NCBI GenBank assembly: GCA_946902875.1
Contig: OX336344.1
Location: forward strand, 15,149,791 to 15,213,790
Reading direction: 5' to 3'
From: Nematopogon swammerdamellus
Lineage: Eukaryota > Arthropoda > Insecta > Lepidoptera > Adelidae
Length of the DNA: 64,000 nt
The notes beneath the pieces are model-generated. The model did no database searches. It was not told where the DNA came from and saw nothing but the letters and a program-made list of their open reading frames with translations. Every line of letters starts with the position of its first letter. Position 1 is the stretch's first letter. The position numbers and the translations under genes are program-made. Shown in pieces: positions 12,650 to 23,649 of this stretch.

Positions 12650-12915
12650 GTGTCAGCCATTAACACCTTGAACTAGATTCATGTTGGTTCTTCCCTTTGG
12701 TCGTGCCGGCTACACTGAACTAGACGGAAAACACGAACTATTTACATTGTCGCTTCGACCGATATTTAATACAGTGCTGTGGTACCAATCTGGTCGGGTT
12801 AAACCCTTCCACCAAGTAAGGTAAGGGAAGGGTCCTAAAGTTTTACGTGGCATCCGAACCACGGTCAGCCTCAACGGTCGAACGGTCACCCATTCAAGTT
12901 CTGGCCGCGCCTGAT
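12650..12915 (-). mobile_element. Chimeric SINE family 1, partial copy
   Basis: Reverse-oriented SINE body from GTCAGCCATTAACACC through the TGGTACCAATCTGGTCGGG segment to the GGTCAGCCTCAACGGTCGA segment and part of the promoter head. It is more diverged than the copy at 37.9 kb. Confidence 0.7.
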
Positions 12916-12934
12916 ACGGTATGTTTAATTCCAG

Positions 12935-13138
12935 GATCCATTGCACCTCCTAGCTATCGAGGCTCTGCAAATTCTGCGGCTGGTAAACAAGGAGGTCCAG
13001 AGACGGATTCAACTGGGTATGGGAAACAATCCATCATCGATAACGCTCTCTCGATTCTCCCAATCGACCATCCAAGTAGACCACTTCAGACACCCCGAGG
13101 AGATCTGTGACTACAGCCGCATTAACTATCTGGACTGA
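12935..13138 (+). CDS. Unrecognised open frame, possible terminal exon or retroelement fragment
   Basis: I do not recognise this product. An acceptor-like TTTAATTCCAG ends at 12,934 and is followed by 67 open codons ending in TGA. The product is amphipathic at its start (LLAIEALQILRLVNKEVQ) and ends HFRHPEEICDYSRINYLD. Codon use and composition look more protein-like than the other small ORFs nearby. It sits between a degraded SINE and a LINE tail, so an unfamiliar part of a retroelement ORF is as likely as the last exon of a host gene. Confidence 0.25.
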   Translation, partial: DPLHLLAIEALQILRLVNKEVQRRIQLGMGNNPSSITLSRFSQSTIQVDHFRHPEEICDYSRINYLD

Positions 13139-13454
13139 TGTCCGGATAACTCAGTTACGAGATAATCTGAGTGGGCGGGGGAGAGGGGGGGGAGGACAGG
13201 GAAATTGATGATGATGGCTTGGGGATTGGGATTTTTTTCACGAGACTTGTAAAATATCCTCTAAGACTTAGTGTATTGTTCCTTTCTCGAATTTATTTTT
13301 CGGAAGTACATCGTCGTCTCGGCTGACTGGAGGCTTTGGAAACAAATGATGATAGCCGTGCGCGATAAATGTCAATTCGTCACTGTGAAATTTGTCTAAA
13401 AGCGTCGTAAAAAAATTTATTAAAGTACAATTTAAACACCACACGCGGAAGACC

Positions 13455-13534
13455 GCGTGTGGTGGCGTGCCTTGGGAGAGGCCTATGTCCAGCAGTGGAC
13501 CGATACAGGCTGATGATGATGATGATGATGATGA
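13455..13534 (+). pseudogene. LINE 3' end with (GAT)n tail
   Basis: GGAGAGGCCTATGTCCAGCA encodes the GEAYVQQW terminus of the LINE family, and it is followed by a (GAT) microsatellite of about eight units, the usual tail of this element. Everything upstream is truncated. Confidence 0.7.
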
Positions 13535-13567
13535 CAATTTAAAAAAACCCTCGACACAACAACCCAC

Positions 13568-13674
13568 AATAAGTAAAAAATTATTTCCGCGTAGTTAATT
13601 AAAGGAACCGAGTTTGTTTTTTTTTACTTTGCGGTCCCCCGATGCCTTTAAGCGGAAATTATTTTTTACTTATT
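13568..13674. mobile_element. Foldback element
   Basis: AATAAGTAAAAAATTATTTC at the left is matched in reverse complement at the right, giving about 23-bp arms around a loop of about 60 bp. Its ends resemble the longer hairpin at 33,670-33,865. Confidence 0.55.
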
Positions 13675-13734
13675 ATGGGTAGTGGATGCGTCGGGGTTTT
13701 TCTTTTATTTGTAATTAAATTTGTATTTAAAGCA

Positions 13735-13880
13735 TTGTAACCCCCAACGCAAAAGAAAGGGTGTTATAAGTTTGTCGCCTCCATCTGTCTGTCTGGTCTG
13801 TGTATGTGTGTGTATGTCTGCCTGTGGCATCGTAGGTCCCAAACGGATGGACCGATTTGGATGCGGTTTTTTTGACGTGA
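13735..13880 (+). repeat. Dispersed repeat, copy 1 (GGTGTTATAAGTTTG type)
   Basis: GGGTGTTATAAGTTTG, a GT/CT-rich microsatellite, GGCATCGTAGGTCCCAAACG and ACCGATTTGGATGCGGTTTT occur in the same order as at 33,370-33,530. Two co-oriented copies in one window support an interspersed repeat. Confidence 0.6.
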
Positions 13881-13884
13881 TGAC

Positions 13885-15040
13885 GTCACGTCTTATAAAT
13901 TGATGAGCCCCGGCTGCACGCACGAAACCGTGTCACGTTGATATTCAAAGTTACCATGGAAACGTCTTAAGAAGTAAAACTGTCAAGATCAGACAACAGA
14001 AGTTTATTGATGGGCAGTCACAAGATGATTAATCTTTCTACTGGAAATATAAATTACTGATCGTTGATCTATGTACTACGATTATTCCACGTCATCACGT
14101 AAAACTATCGTCCGTAAACCGACTTTACAGACAACCAATTTTTTTATTAGAAAGCTGGTTTAACCGGGTAGGGGTTCTTAGCTATGTGAGTAATCAAGTT
14201 ATCAAGTTTCCATTTTACAGCAGATATCCCTTCACCAATTAGGAAAAGAGCTGATGATCTTTGAATAGGCTAACCTGATCTTCATCAAACATAGCTAAGA
14301 ACCATACCGGTGAAAACAGCTTTTTCATAAACATTTTTCATAAAATTTACGTCATTGTATAGGGAATTTAATTTTCTAGACACTAAAGCAGCATTATTTG
14401 AAAAAAAAACAAATCCTAATAATTTTTAAACAAACAAAAACTACAAAATTCACCGTATAAACGCGCGCACTGCGCTCGATTGCTCAGTGCCGCCGACTGA
14501 ATTTTTGTTTTGGCATATGAATCCTCTTAACAGTTTTTTTTAAATCTATGTGTCAGACTAGTCTCAATGACTGAGACTATTCTGATTCGTCTTCCGCGAA
14601 TACGGGCTCCGTTCGTTGACTTAGAACAGTCCATTAAGGCAAAATTGAAAGTCCATCAAGTCAAGATCGAGAATCCATCAAGTGAAGCCGTTGGACGTGT
14701 GTGCCACACGAATGGCGTCGGCCCGCGCCTCAGTCCACGCGTGCCCCCTCCCGCCTCGCGAGCCTGCCCCTTCGGAGGCGCTCGCCCCGGGCGCCATTTC
14801 CAAGTTAAATGAGTTAGATCAATCTCTATTAGCGACCGTTCTGTGAAGTTAGCGTGTCATTAGCCGCGAGCCGATCTTATAATTCGCAGACTCAATTCAA
14901 ACATGACTTTATCGATCGGCTAAGCCGCTACTATGTCGTCTTTGTTGCACTTCTTAGCCTTTATGTGGGTGATAAAATTGTCAATTTGTGGAATATTTAT
15001 GTACTTACATATTTTAATTATTTATGTACGTTTTTTACAG
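13885..15040. other. Non-coding stretch with a GC-rich patch
   Basis: Mostly AT-rich DNA without recognised genes. About 14,690-14,800 is strongly GC-rich and CpG-rich within an 81-codon open frame (14,567-14,812) of low-complexity Pro/Arg composition. It could be a promoter-proximal or untranslated exon of an unseen gene, but no splice context fixes this. Confidence 0.3.
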
Positions 15041-15153
15041 CCCTCGGACGGACAGACGGACAGACGGGGTAGGCTTAGTAATAAGGCTTCAGTATGTATA
15101 CGGAACCCTAAAAACTAAGCGACTGAGACTCTCCTGAATCGTTACTGCAGGAT

Positions 15154-15340
15154 CGTTTCAATTCATTTAGTGCGGTGACACCAATCCGGGCCGGCTAAAC
15201 CTACAGTTTTACGAGGAATCGGAACCACGGTCAGTCTCCAACGGTCGAGCGGACACCTATATATATACAAGTACTGACCGCGCCCAGGTGTGCTTATGAT
15301 CACGACCGACAGTCGACAGACCGCTCCACTGTGCTACCGA
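15154..15340 (-). mobile_element. Chimeric SINE family 1, head-containing copy
   Basis: Reverse copy retaining the GTACTGACCGCGCCCAGGTG segment (5S-like part) and the promoter head, but lacking the 3' end of the element. A small TATATATA expansion interrupts it. Confidence 0.7.
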
Positions 15341-15481
15341 AGTTAACACTCACTGTCTCCACCTTGTTCCTCTCGGTATGTCTCTCCCTGTCTACGCCTT
15401 CCAAACCGGTAATGGTAGTCAATTTTAATTTGGTATTTACAAAATAAATAAGTGCTGTGTCAGCATAGTTAATGCGATTCA

Positions 15482-15705
15482 TAAAAAACCGGCCAAGTGC
15501 GAGTCGGATTCGCGCGCCGAGGTTTCCGCACCACAAAAAAAAGTTTCTTGTATGAGGTCCTTAATTTTTCACTTTTTCATGTTTTTATTATTTGTTGTTT
15601 TATCCGCAAAATAACACATATTCACACATAAAAATAATTTCCGTTTACAGACAGACAGACGTAGACTTAGTAATATGCTTTCGTACTTGATACGGAAAAG
15701 TAAAA
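15482..15705 (+). repeat. Dispersed repeat starting CCGGCCAAGTGCGAG, shortened copy
   Basis: It starts with ACCGGCCAAGTGCGAGTCGG, has a GACA run near 15,650 and ends close to GATACGG. It is the same repeat as the fuller copy at 40,112-40,505, with internal deletion. Confidence 0.6.
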
Positions 15706-15888
15706 AAATCCAATTTTCCATAAATTACCAACTTATTCTACAAAAATAAAGTATAACCATATGTACATACTTACGGAATAACAACATGACATATCACCTT
15801 CCTCACTCCCTGCTTCTGTGTGGAGTACAACTAGGCTATAATAGAACCTAAGTATTTTCTCAATTTTCTATAGCAACTGAGTTTAGAT

Positions 15889-16072
15889 TAAAAAAATATA
15901 AAAACCGCCTTCAAAAATGTATGAAATAAAAAAATCTAAAATCGAACCCTAGAGTTGAAGGCGGTCGGTTATTTTTGCTTGCTTTAGCACCACCGCCGTC
16001 AACTCTAGGGTTCGATTTTTTATTTTTTTATTTCATACATTTTTGAAGGCGGTTTTTATATTTTTTTAAATA
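15889..16072. mobile_element. Foldback element (CCGCCTTCAAAAATGTATG arms)
   Basis: AACCGCCTTCAAAAATGTAT at the left pairs with ATACATTTTTGAAGGCGGTT at the right, and the arms extend over about 75 bp with small gaps. The right arm is continuous with the dispersed repeat that follows to about 16,345. Confidence 0.65.
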
Positions 16073-16345
16073 GTTTTTTATTTCACAGTTTTTTTAGTAA
16101 TTTTTATTTGCTATTAATGTACTCGGCGGAATCGCTCGGCCTTCGGCCTCGCGATTCCGCCTCGCTTTCCAATCCGATCTTGACCAAAAAATAAAAATGG
16201 GACCACCTTGGAGCTAGACTGAACCGAACACAAAAAGAATCATCGAAATCGGTTCACAATTGGGGAAGATATTGCTGAACATACATAAAAAAAAATACAT
16301 ACAGCCGAACATAGAACCTCCTCCTTTTTTGAAGTCGGTTAAAAA
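16073..16345 (+). repeat. Dispersed repeat ending GAAGTCGGTT, copy 1
   Basis: The order TTTCACAG, GCTATTAATGTACTCG, a GC-rich hairpin CTCGGCCTTCGGCCTCG, TCCGATCTTGAC, TCATCGAAATCGGTTCAC and TTTTTTGAAGTCGGTTAAAA is shared with 18,835-19,125 and, reversed, 20,345-20,610. Confidence 0.6.
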
Positions 16346-16709
16346 TGCTGGCGACGGGGGCGCGGCGCGGCGGCGCGGCGCGGCGGCGGGAGATATGGCT
16401 ACTGATTTCGGATTTGAAAAAAATTACGTGCATACCTTCACCCACTGCTCCATAGTTCCATGTAAATACCCGCCTTCAAAAATGTATGAAATAAAAAAAA
16501 AATCAAACCCTAGAGTTGAAGGTGGTCGGTTATTTTTATTATTAAACGGTTTAATTTTTTTTTTTTTTTAGCTTGACTTCGTATATTTGTTTCTATCTTT
16601 GTTTCAAATCTTGCGACAACTTTTTCAACTACTTCTACTGAACCGATTTTTATGAAACTTTGCACACACATTGAGTTCTCGTGACAATACAATATTATGA
16701 TAATTTCAA

Positions 16710-17930
16710 CTTGGTAACGAGGGTCTGATGATGGAGTCAGGAGGTGGACAGTGGAACTCTTCAACCGTTACTAGTAACCCCCTCGAGTTTGGGCTCATTT
16801 GGTTGGTTTGGACGAGTGTCCCATACTTCTACCAATACACTTGGTGACGAGGGTCTGATGATGGATCCAGGAGGTGTACAGTGGAACTCTTCAACCGTTA
16901 CTAGTAACCCTCTCGAGTTTGGGCTCATTTAGTTTGTTTGGACGAGTGTCCCATACTTCTACCAATACACTTGGTGACGAGGGTCTGATGATGGAGTCAG
17001 GAGGTGTACAGTGGAACTCTTCAACCGTTACTAGTAACCCCCTCGAGTTTGGGCTCATATGGTTGGTTTGGACGAGTGTCCCATACTTCTACCAATACAC
17101 TTGGTGACGAGGGTCTGATGATGGAGTCAGGAGGTGTACAGTGGAACTTTTCAACCGTTACTAGTAACCCCCTCGAGTTTGGGCTCTTTTGGTTGGTTTG
17201 GACGAGTGTCCCATACTTCTATCAATACACTTGGTGACGAGGGTCTGATGATGGAGTCAGGAGGTGTACAGTGGAACTCTTCAACCGTTACTAGTAACCC
17301 CCTCGAGTTTGGGCTCATTTGGTTTGTTTGGACGAGTGTCCCATACTTCTACCAATACACTTGGTGACGAGGGTCTGATGATGGAGTCAGGAGGTGCACA
17401 GTGGAACTCTTCAACTGTTACTAGTAACCCCCTCGAGTTTGGGCTCATTTGGTTGGTTTGGATGAGTGTCTCATACTTCTACCAATACACTTGGTGACGA
17501 GGGTCTGATGATGGAGTCAGGATGTGTACAGTGGAACTCTTCAACCGTTACTAGTAACCCCCTCGATTTTGGGCTCATTTGGTTGGTTTGGACGAGTGTC
17601 CCATACTTCTACCAATACACTAGGTGACGAGGGTCTGATGATGGAGTCAAAAGGTGTACAGTGGAACTTTTCAACCGTTACTAGTAATCCCCTCGAGTTT
17701 GGGCTCATTTGGTTTGTTTGGACGAGTGTCCCATACTTCTACCAATACACTTGGTGGCGAGGGTCTAATCATGGAATGAGGAGGTGGACAGTGGAACTCT
17801 TCAACTGTTACTAGTAACCCCCTCGAATTTGGGCTCATTTGGTTGGTTTGGACGAGTGTCCCATACTTCTACCAATACACTTGGTGACGAGCATCTGATT
17901 ATGGAGGCAGGAGGTGGACTGTTGAACTTA
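16710..17930 (+). repeat. 130-bp tandem satellite, nine full units plus a partial
   Basis: A unit beginning TTGGTGACGAGGGTCTGATG and containing TTCAACCGTTACTAGTAACC recurs exactly every 130 bp with a few substitutions per unit; the outermost units are the most diverged. Because 130 is not a multiple of three, the units read through in successive frames and produce a ladder of false 77-codon ORFs. The flanking sequence on the left (CGATTTTTATGAAACTTTGC) is dispersed-repeat-like, so the array probably expanded inside a transposable element. Confidence 0.95.
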
Positions 17931-17934
17931 AATA

Positions 17935-18340
17935 AAACAAAAATAATGATCAGGATATTTGTTTGAATCCACCCAAGTTAAGGTTTCTGTATTGTCCCGA
18001 GAACTGTGTGGTGTTAGGGTGGCTGGCTAAAAATGATACGTCGTTAGCGATACACCACCCAAGTCAACGTTTGAAACGTGCCAATGACTGTGTGGCATTA
18101 AGGTGGATAAAAATTATACTTCGTTAGCGTTTCAACCTTCAAGGCTGGGCACACCTTGTTGTATGAAAGCCTTGCCCCTCTATATGAACCTCTGGGGGGG
18201 GGGGGGGGGGGGGTCGACTGTTATTGGTCCAATACTCGTGGGAACAACATGAAAGAAAAAAAAATTATAAAAAAAAATCAAACTAAAAACGAGTAAATAA
18301 AAAAATAGGTAAAAAAACTTTTAAGTTAAACGGTTTTATT
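17935..18340. other. Non-coding stretch with a 20-nt G run
   Basis: Between the satellite and the hairpin lies AT-rich DNA with a short direct repeat (ACACCACCCAAGT-type phrases near 17,970 and 18,050) and an uninterrupted run of 20 G at 18,194-18,213. No gene is supported. Confidence 0.5.
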
Positions 18341-18343
18341 AAA

Positions 18344-18834
18344 AAAAAATAGCTGTACAAAAAACTAGAAAAAAAATCAGCTATACAAAAACTAGAAAAT
18401 AATAAGGGCACAAACCTGGGCCTTCTTAAGATTTTACGTCTGGGTAAGAAATCGTGCAATACTAGCGTGCTGTCTTCTCATGTCGGATGCCAAAGGGCAC
18501 TTTGTGTCGCTGCGTCAGCGGAATAAGTAGGTAATAAATTGAGACTTTTAACAGACTAATATAAAAACGTGGGGCGTATAATATACGTAATAAATAACAT
18601 GCGCCCCACGTTTTTATATTAGTCTGTTAAAAGTCTCAATTTATTACCTACTTATTCCGCTGACGCAGCGACACAAAGTGCCCTTTGGCATCCGACATGA
18701 GAAGACAGCACGCTAGTATTGCACGATTTCTTACCCAGACGTAAAATCTTAAGAAGGCCCAGGTTTGTGCCCTTATTATTTTCTAGTTTTTGTATAGCTG
18801 ATTTTTTTTCTAGTTTTTTGTACAGCTATTTTTT
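18344..18834. mobile_element. Long near-perfect hairpin, 233-bp arms
   Basis: Every base pair that I checked from AGCTGTAC at 18,351 to GTACAGCT at 18,827 matches in a fixed register. The arms are 18,344-18,576 and 18,602-18,834 and the loop is 25 nt. There is no ORF. Absence of indels implies recent origin or active homogenisation. It abuts the GAAGTCGGTT-type repeat on the right. Confidence 0.85.
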
Positions 18835-19125
18835 GCTTGCTTTAGCACGGCCTTCAACTCTAGGGTTTGATTTTTTTTTATTTCATACATTTTTGAAGGC
18901 GGTTTTTATATTTTTTTAAATCGTTTTTTATTTCACAGTTTTTTTTAGTATAATTTTTTGCTATTAATGTACTCGCCTCGCTTTTCAGTCCGATCTTGAC
19001 AAAATTGAAATCACCACCACCAAATTGGAAGCACCAGCTTTCAAATAAAAAAAGAATATTCAAAATCGGTTCACCCAGTCGAAAGTTCTGAGGTAACAAA
19101 CATTTTTTGAAGTCGGTTAAAAATA
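18835..19125 (+). repeat. Dispersed repeat ending GAAGTCGGTT, copy 2
   Basis: Same order of blocks as the copy at 16,073-16,345, including GCCTTCAACTCTAGGG, ATACATTTTTGAAGGCGG and the closing TTTTTTGAAGTCGGTTAAAA, but with the GC-rich hairpin shortened. Confidence 0.6.
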
Positions 19126-19129
19126 TAGG

Positions 19130-20340
19130 TCCACCGGGTCCGGGTTGACTGAGGAAAATTGCCGAGGTAATTAATGCCTGACCTTGCCTCACACTAAGTG
19201 ACATAAAGTGTATTAAAAAAACTTCCATGATCATAACGTAAACAGACTAAAGTATAAGTTTTATAATACACGTCCCAGTGTCTTCCGCTTTACAATTTTG
19301 TACTTACTTATTAGACGGTGGGTGTCTCCACAAACTGGCAACATGTTATTTAGTCTTGCAAAATACACCTTTTCCAGTGAAGCGAATGTATAAAAAATAT
19401 TCCTAATGTTTAGCTATTGAATATTATGAATATATGATTATTCCACTGCTAGACACAATATTTATCCGTACACTGCTATGGTGGCTTGGGAGAATTTCGT
19501 AAAAATAATATGTTTTCACCATAGAAAATCTTATATTATGCATTTCGTGTGAGAAACTGGTGGCTTACTGCTCGCCTGTTCAAAATAGATATCGATGCCT
19601 GTTCATACTTTAGTAGTTGTAGTAGAAAGTAGGAAAGCGATCCGCGATTCCACTCGGCATGTCGCCCATGCAATGTTTTCAAGAAAATAGCAAGCCTAAA
19701 CTTCAAACAACACATTGACACTATCTCAATGTTACTGTAATGAAGACGCTATTCCGAAACCAACTTTAAACATGTAGGTACAGTACGTGCCAGTAAATAA
19801 TATTATGGTATTTTAAAATTATTATGTACATATTCTCAGATTGTTGTAACTTAATAATAAAATTAAAAAACTTAAACAGTTACTACGGATAGCTTAAAAT
19901 ATCTAGACCTGATATCGATTGTTTGAATGTATGTGTTCAATATGTAAATTGAGAGATTTGATTGGATTCCTCCAAAGTAAAACCAGCTCTTGAACTCCAG
20001 ACCTCACAATCGGAAACACGAAGAGCTTATCAAAGTATCCCGCACAAACAGTACCGAGCGCTAAAGCGCTTATCCAACCAGTACTTACCGACCAAGAGCG
20101 TTCTAATCAAAGCCTGATGATCGCAATTACATGCCCCCGACTAAATGGACAGCGGGCTGGCATGCAACGTGGGGGGGCCTTTTATTAATAACACCTGAAC
20201 ACTGCCCGCCATGGGAGATCAAATTGGCCGCGAAGACCCGGCACGCCTTTAGGAAGCGCTGTAGTGGCTAGTGGTGCGGTTGTACGGTCAGCTCTTAAAG
20301 TGCAGTGTGATTTTGGCAGTATTAACCTTGTATATGTTTG
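19130..20340. other. Non-coding stretch
   Basis: Only small ORFs. The segment 20,090-20,290 is less AT-rich (GACCCGGCACGCC and neighbours) and may be a retroelement fragment, but I cannot place it in a family. Confidence 0.35.
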
Positions 20341-20344
20341 TTAA

Positions 20345-20610
20345 GTACCTTCTAGCTACTAAATATAAAAAGAACTTTTTTTACTTTCAAAGACAACCAA
20401 TTTTTTATTTGAAAGCTGGTGCTTCCCGTGTGGTCCCATTTCAATTTGGTCAAGATCGGATTGGAAAGCGATTCCGCCGAGTACATTAATAGCAAAAAAT
20501 TACAAAACATAACTGTGAAATAAGAAACGATTTAAAAAAATATTAAAACAGCCTTCAAAAATGTATGAAATAAAAAAAACCGAACACTAGAGTTGAAGCC
20601 GGTGCTAAAG
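20345..20610 (-). repeat. Dispersed repeat, GAAGTCGGTT family, reverse copy
   Basis: On the plus strand AAAGCTGGTGCTTCCCGTG, GGTCAAGATCGGATTGG, GTACATTAATAGC and CCTTCAAAAATGTATGAAAT appear in the reverse of the order seen in the two copies at 16.1 and 18.8 kb. Confidence 0.6.
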
Positions 20611-21218
20611 CGGAAAACCAACAAAAACAATAAAATATATACCTAGGTATAATATTAACTAAATAAGTGTTGTGATATATTAGCCTATTAATAATAATTT
20701 AATAATATAATACGGGCGGTTCGGCACATCGACAGACAAATTTTCTTTGTAGGCATGCAAGTGGGGTCATTTGCAACGTTTTGACCCAAGATACCTTTTG
20801 TCAGATGTCACGTGGTATCGAGATACGATTTTTTTTCTTTACTTTTGAAAATTACCAAATCCCTGCTTTAAACCCTTGTAACTTTTTTATTTATGATTTT
20901 ATCAGCACGAAATAAAATTGATTGAATTTTACGATGTATCCTTGTTCTATAAAAAATATTATTTGATGACGTTAATACCATGAAAAGGTCTTATGACCTC
21001 CCAAAGTTCCGCGAACGAGTAAACATATGACAGAATCTTAATTTCTTAATTAATTTTTTAAAAATGGGTTGTCTGTAAAGTCGGTTTACGGACGATAGTT
21101 TTACGTGATGACGTCATAAAGTATATAAAGTAATATTTTTATCATTTGATTCGTTTTTGTTATCGCAGGCAACACAGGATATAAAATGATACAAAAAAAT
21201 ATTTTTTTTATCCGTGAA

Positions 21219-21362
21219 TTCAGCTCATAACAGCGGGTGAGCTAGGTGCCATGTCAGTGCTTCTCTTCGGTCGTGCCGGCTACACTGAACTGGACGGAAA
21301 ACACAAACTATTTACATAGCCGTTTCGACTGACGTTTCATTCAGTGCGGTGGTCTTACTGCG
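21219..21362 (-). mobile_element. Chimeric SINE family 1, short copy
   Basis: It covers the central body only, from CAGCTCATAACAGCGGGTGA to CATTCAGTGCGGTGGT, and ends abruptly in unrelated sequence. Confidence 0.7.
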
Positions 21363-21364
21363 GC

Positions 21365-22630
21365 CGTCTATCTGTGGTTTTACCCCTCATAAAACCATGA
21401 GATGTAAAGAGAATGAAACAAAGTGTCAAAAAAAGACCTACAAATAGTATTATAAATATTATAGATTAGCTTTCAGCCATGTTAACTTGCACTTTGCGTG
21501 CTGCCGGTGCCACCGGGACCGATACATCCCCTTAGCTAATCAAATCATTATCTTTTATATTACGTACAAGGAGGGTGGGACCTGTTTAGAATTGTCCCAA
21601 GGGACGCAAGTCGAGGGTTAGTACCTGCCCTTGCTTCAATCCTCTATACCTTTAACCCTACGGATATCACCCTAGTGAACATGAGATCCTTACAAATTAG
21701 GTAAGAACAAAGAATAAAAAAAGGTGCAACTGCTTTGTCACACATTGTAGTTCCCAACACAATCTATGAAAGCACACAATTTGCATCAAGCAACTCAAGG
21801 TGTGTCATTCCACAAGTGTGAAAGAGAAAGACCTACATTTGAAATGTCGTCTTTGAGTCACATCACTCATACATAATGAATCTCACTTGCTCGACTAGTC
21901 AATGCCAGTTCAGTTCTATCCTTTTCTGTGTAAGAAGATTTCGGAGGGCTTGACTCTATAAGGCTTTCTTAATATTCATGATAGGCTTCTTCAATATGCT
22001 AGCAGCAGGTATAGCAGGCAGCAGGTGGGGCGGTAATATTGGGAGAGAAGAAAAAACTTCTTGGGAAAATGTGTGAATTCAATAATGTGTAATTATTTGA
22101 TGTGAGAGAGAGAACTATAAAGGGAATTTTCTTAGGTAAAATATACACTCATATTGTATTGGAATAAATATTAATTTCTTTAATTATAATTTTTTTTATT
22201 TGATTGGTCGTGTCATTCGTAGCATTAAGTTTATAAATATAATAATTTGTGTTTTGTACATGCATTTAAATAATTTATTTTAAGTATCTAGTTTTAAAGT
22301 GTTACATATTTAGACAGTTAAAGTTACATAAGCAGTTCTAATAATGTATACTCCCCTTAATATAGTTGATTACTAATCATTATGCCTTTTAATATAATAA
22401 ATCATAAATAATACACAATAAAGAAGTGGACCGTGTAATTGGCCGCGTTTACATACCTAAGGAACAATGTTATATAATTAGATGTATGTTTAATTTATAA
22501 TAAATAAAAAATAAATTAATACATTAATTTTACAGTAATTTAATAGTTTTCAGAACACCCACAGCTGCCGTGTCGTCGGTGCGGTATTTCTTGCTCCACG
22601 CACACACATTATAATTATTTTCATGCAATA
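21365..22630. other. Non-coding stretch, nothing recognised
   Basis: AT-rich DNA with no ORF of note and no repeat that I can pair within the window. Confidence 0.4.
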
Positions 22631-22637
22631 TATTATA

Positions 22638-23106
22638 CAGGGTGTATCAGGATAGGTTTGAGAAACTTCAGGAATAGAAAGTACTCATTATTAGAAGAAA
22701 AAAATCCTTATCACTCAAATCGAAATTACGTTGTTTTTTTTTGTCATACAAAAGTTGGAAATTGTAATAAAAGTTCGATGGACAGTGAGATTGGAGAGTG
22801 CAGTGAACTAATTGAGTCCTCTTTTTCTTTTTAGGTCATTGAGCTTTCAGTGTTTGGAATTTGCCTACACGCAGTTCATTTGTACTAGTTATGTATGCAA
22901 GCTACCCATTTTTATTCATGAGTTAGAATTTATTTTTTATTTAATAAAGGCGGACATTAACCCTCCACCAAATCTTGAAGAATAGATTTTCACCAAAAAG
23001 TACTGTAAAATGATCGAATCTGGGAAAAAGTTTCAGAGCTTTTCGTCTTCAAATATGGGCCCCTTTCGAACCCTGAAGTTTCGAAAACCTATCCTGATAC
23101 ACCCTG
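22638..23106. mobile_element. MITE with TA target duplication
   Basis: CAGGGTGTATCAGGATAGGT at the left end is matched by ACCTATCCTGATACACCCTG at the right end, and both are bordered by TA. The 469-bp interior is non-coding. A TA duplication points to a Tc1/mariner-type or similar transposase acting in trans. Confidence 0.8.
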
Positions 23107-23524
23107 TATACACCAACAAACTCTACCACGTTGCGAAGCCGCGGGAAAGCTAATAATTAAAACAAAAAATTATAACTATTCACTAATGCGACAGCAGTCG
23201 GCAGGAATCATAATATTATTGTGTTGCCTCAAATCACGTGAGCAATTTGAAGGAGCTGCAACGTATTATTCATTTCGCCGTAATGAATACTTTATTACTA
23301 TCATCATGGAGGCTAATGGGTTATTTTGATCGTAGCGCCTCAGCCGAGTACACGACGCTAATTCACTGCGCGGTACATCGAGAATAGAGTACACGACCAA
23401 AGCACAAGCACACACATACATGTCACATAATATGTTGTTTCGACTGTAAGTACTGCAGCCGGTCGGTTTCCATAAACAAAATCCATAACTACATTTTAAT
23501 AAAAAAAAATTTCCCTGCAAATTT

Positions 23525-23645
23525 TTCTTGCCCATTCTTCTTCATTGGTGTAATCGAACCGGAGAGAACAAATTGTGACAAGTTCGAGTGTAGTCTAAAT
23601 GCCATATGAATAATCAATAAACAATGAACAATTCCTCGATCTGGC
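23525..23645 (+). repeat. Dispersed repeat with GTGTAATCGAA, copy 1
   Basis: TCTTCATTGGTGTAATCGAA, GACAAGTTCGAGTGTAGTC and AATAAACAATGAAC recur in the same order at 30,370, 32,455 and 51,530. All four copies lie on the plus strand. It resembles the 3' part of a SINE or LINE; the family is not named. Confidence 0.55.
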
Positions 23646-23649
23646 TACG

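Noticed and set aside
16710..17930. Regularly spaced repeats that might suggest a CRISPR array
   Set aside because: The whole 130-bp unit is conserved without unique spacers and the genome is eukaryotic.
16744..17966. Series of 60-96-codon ORFs with GTLQPLLVTPSSLGS
   Set aside because: They recur every 130 bp as frames of the satellite; no start context, no introns and no family. Not genes.
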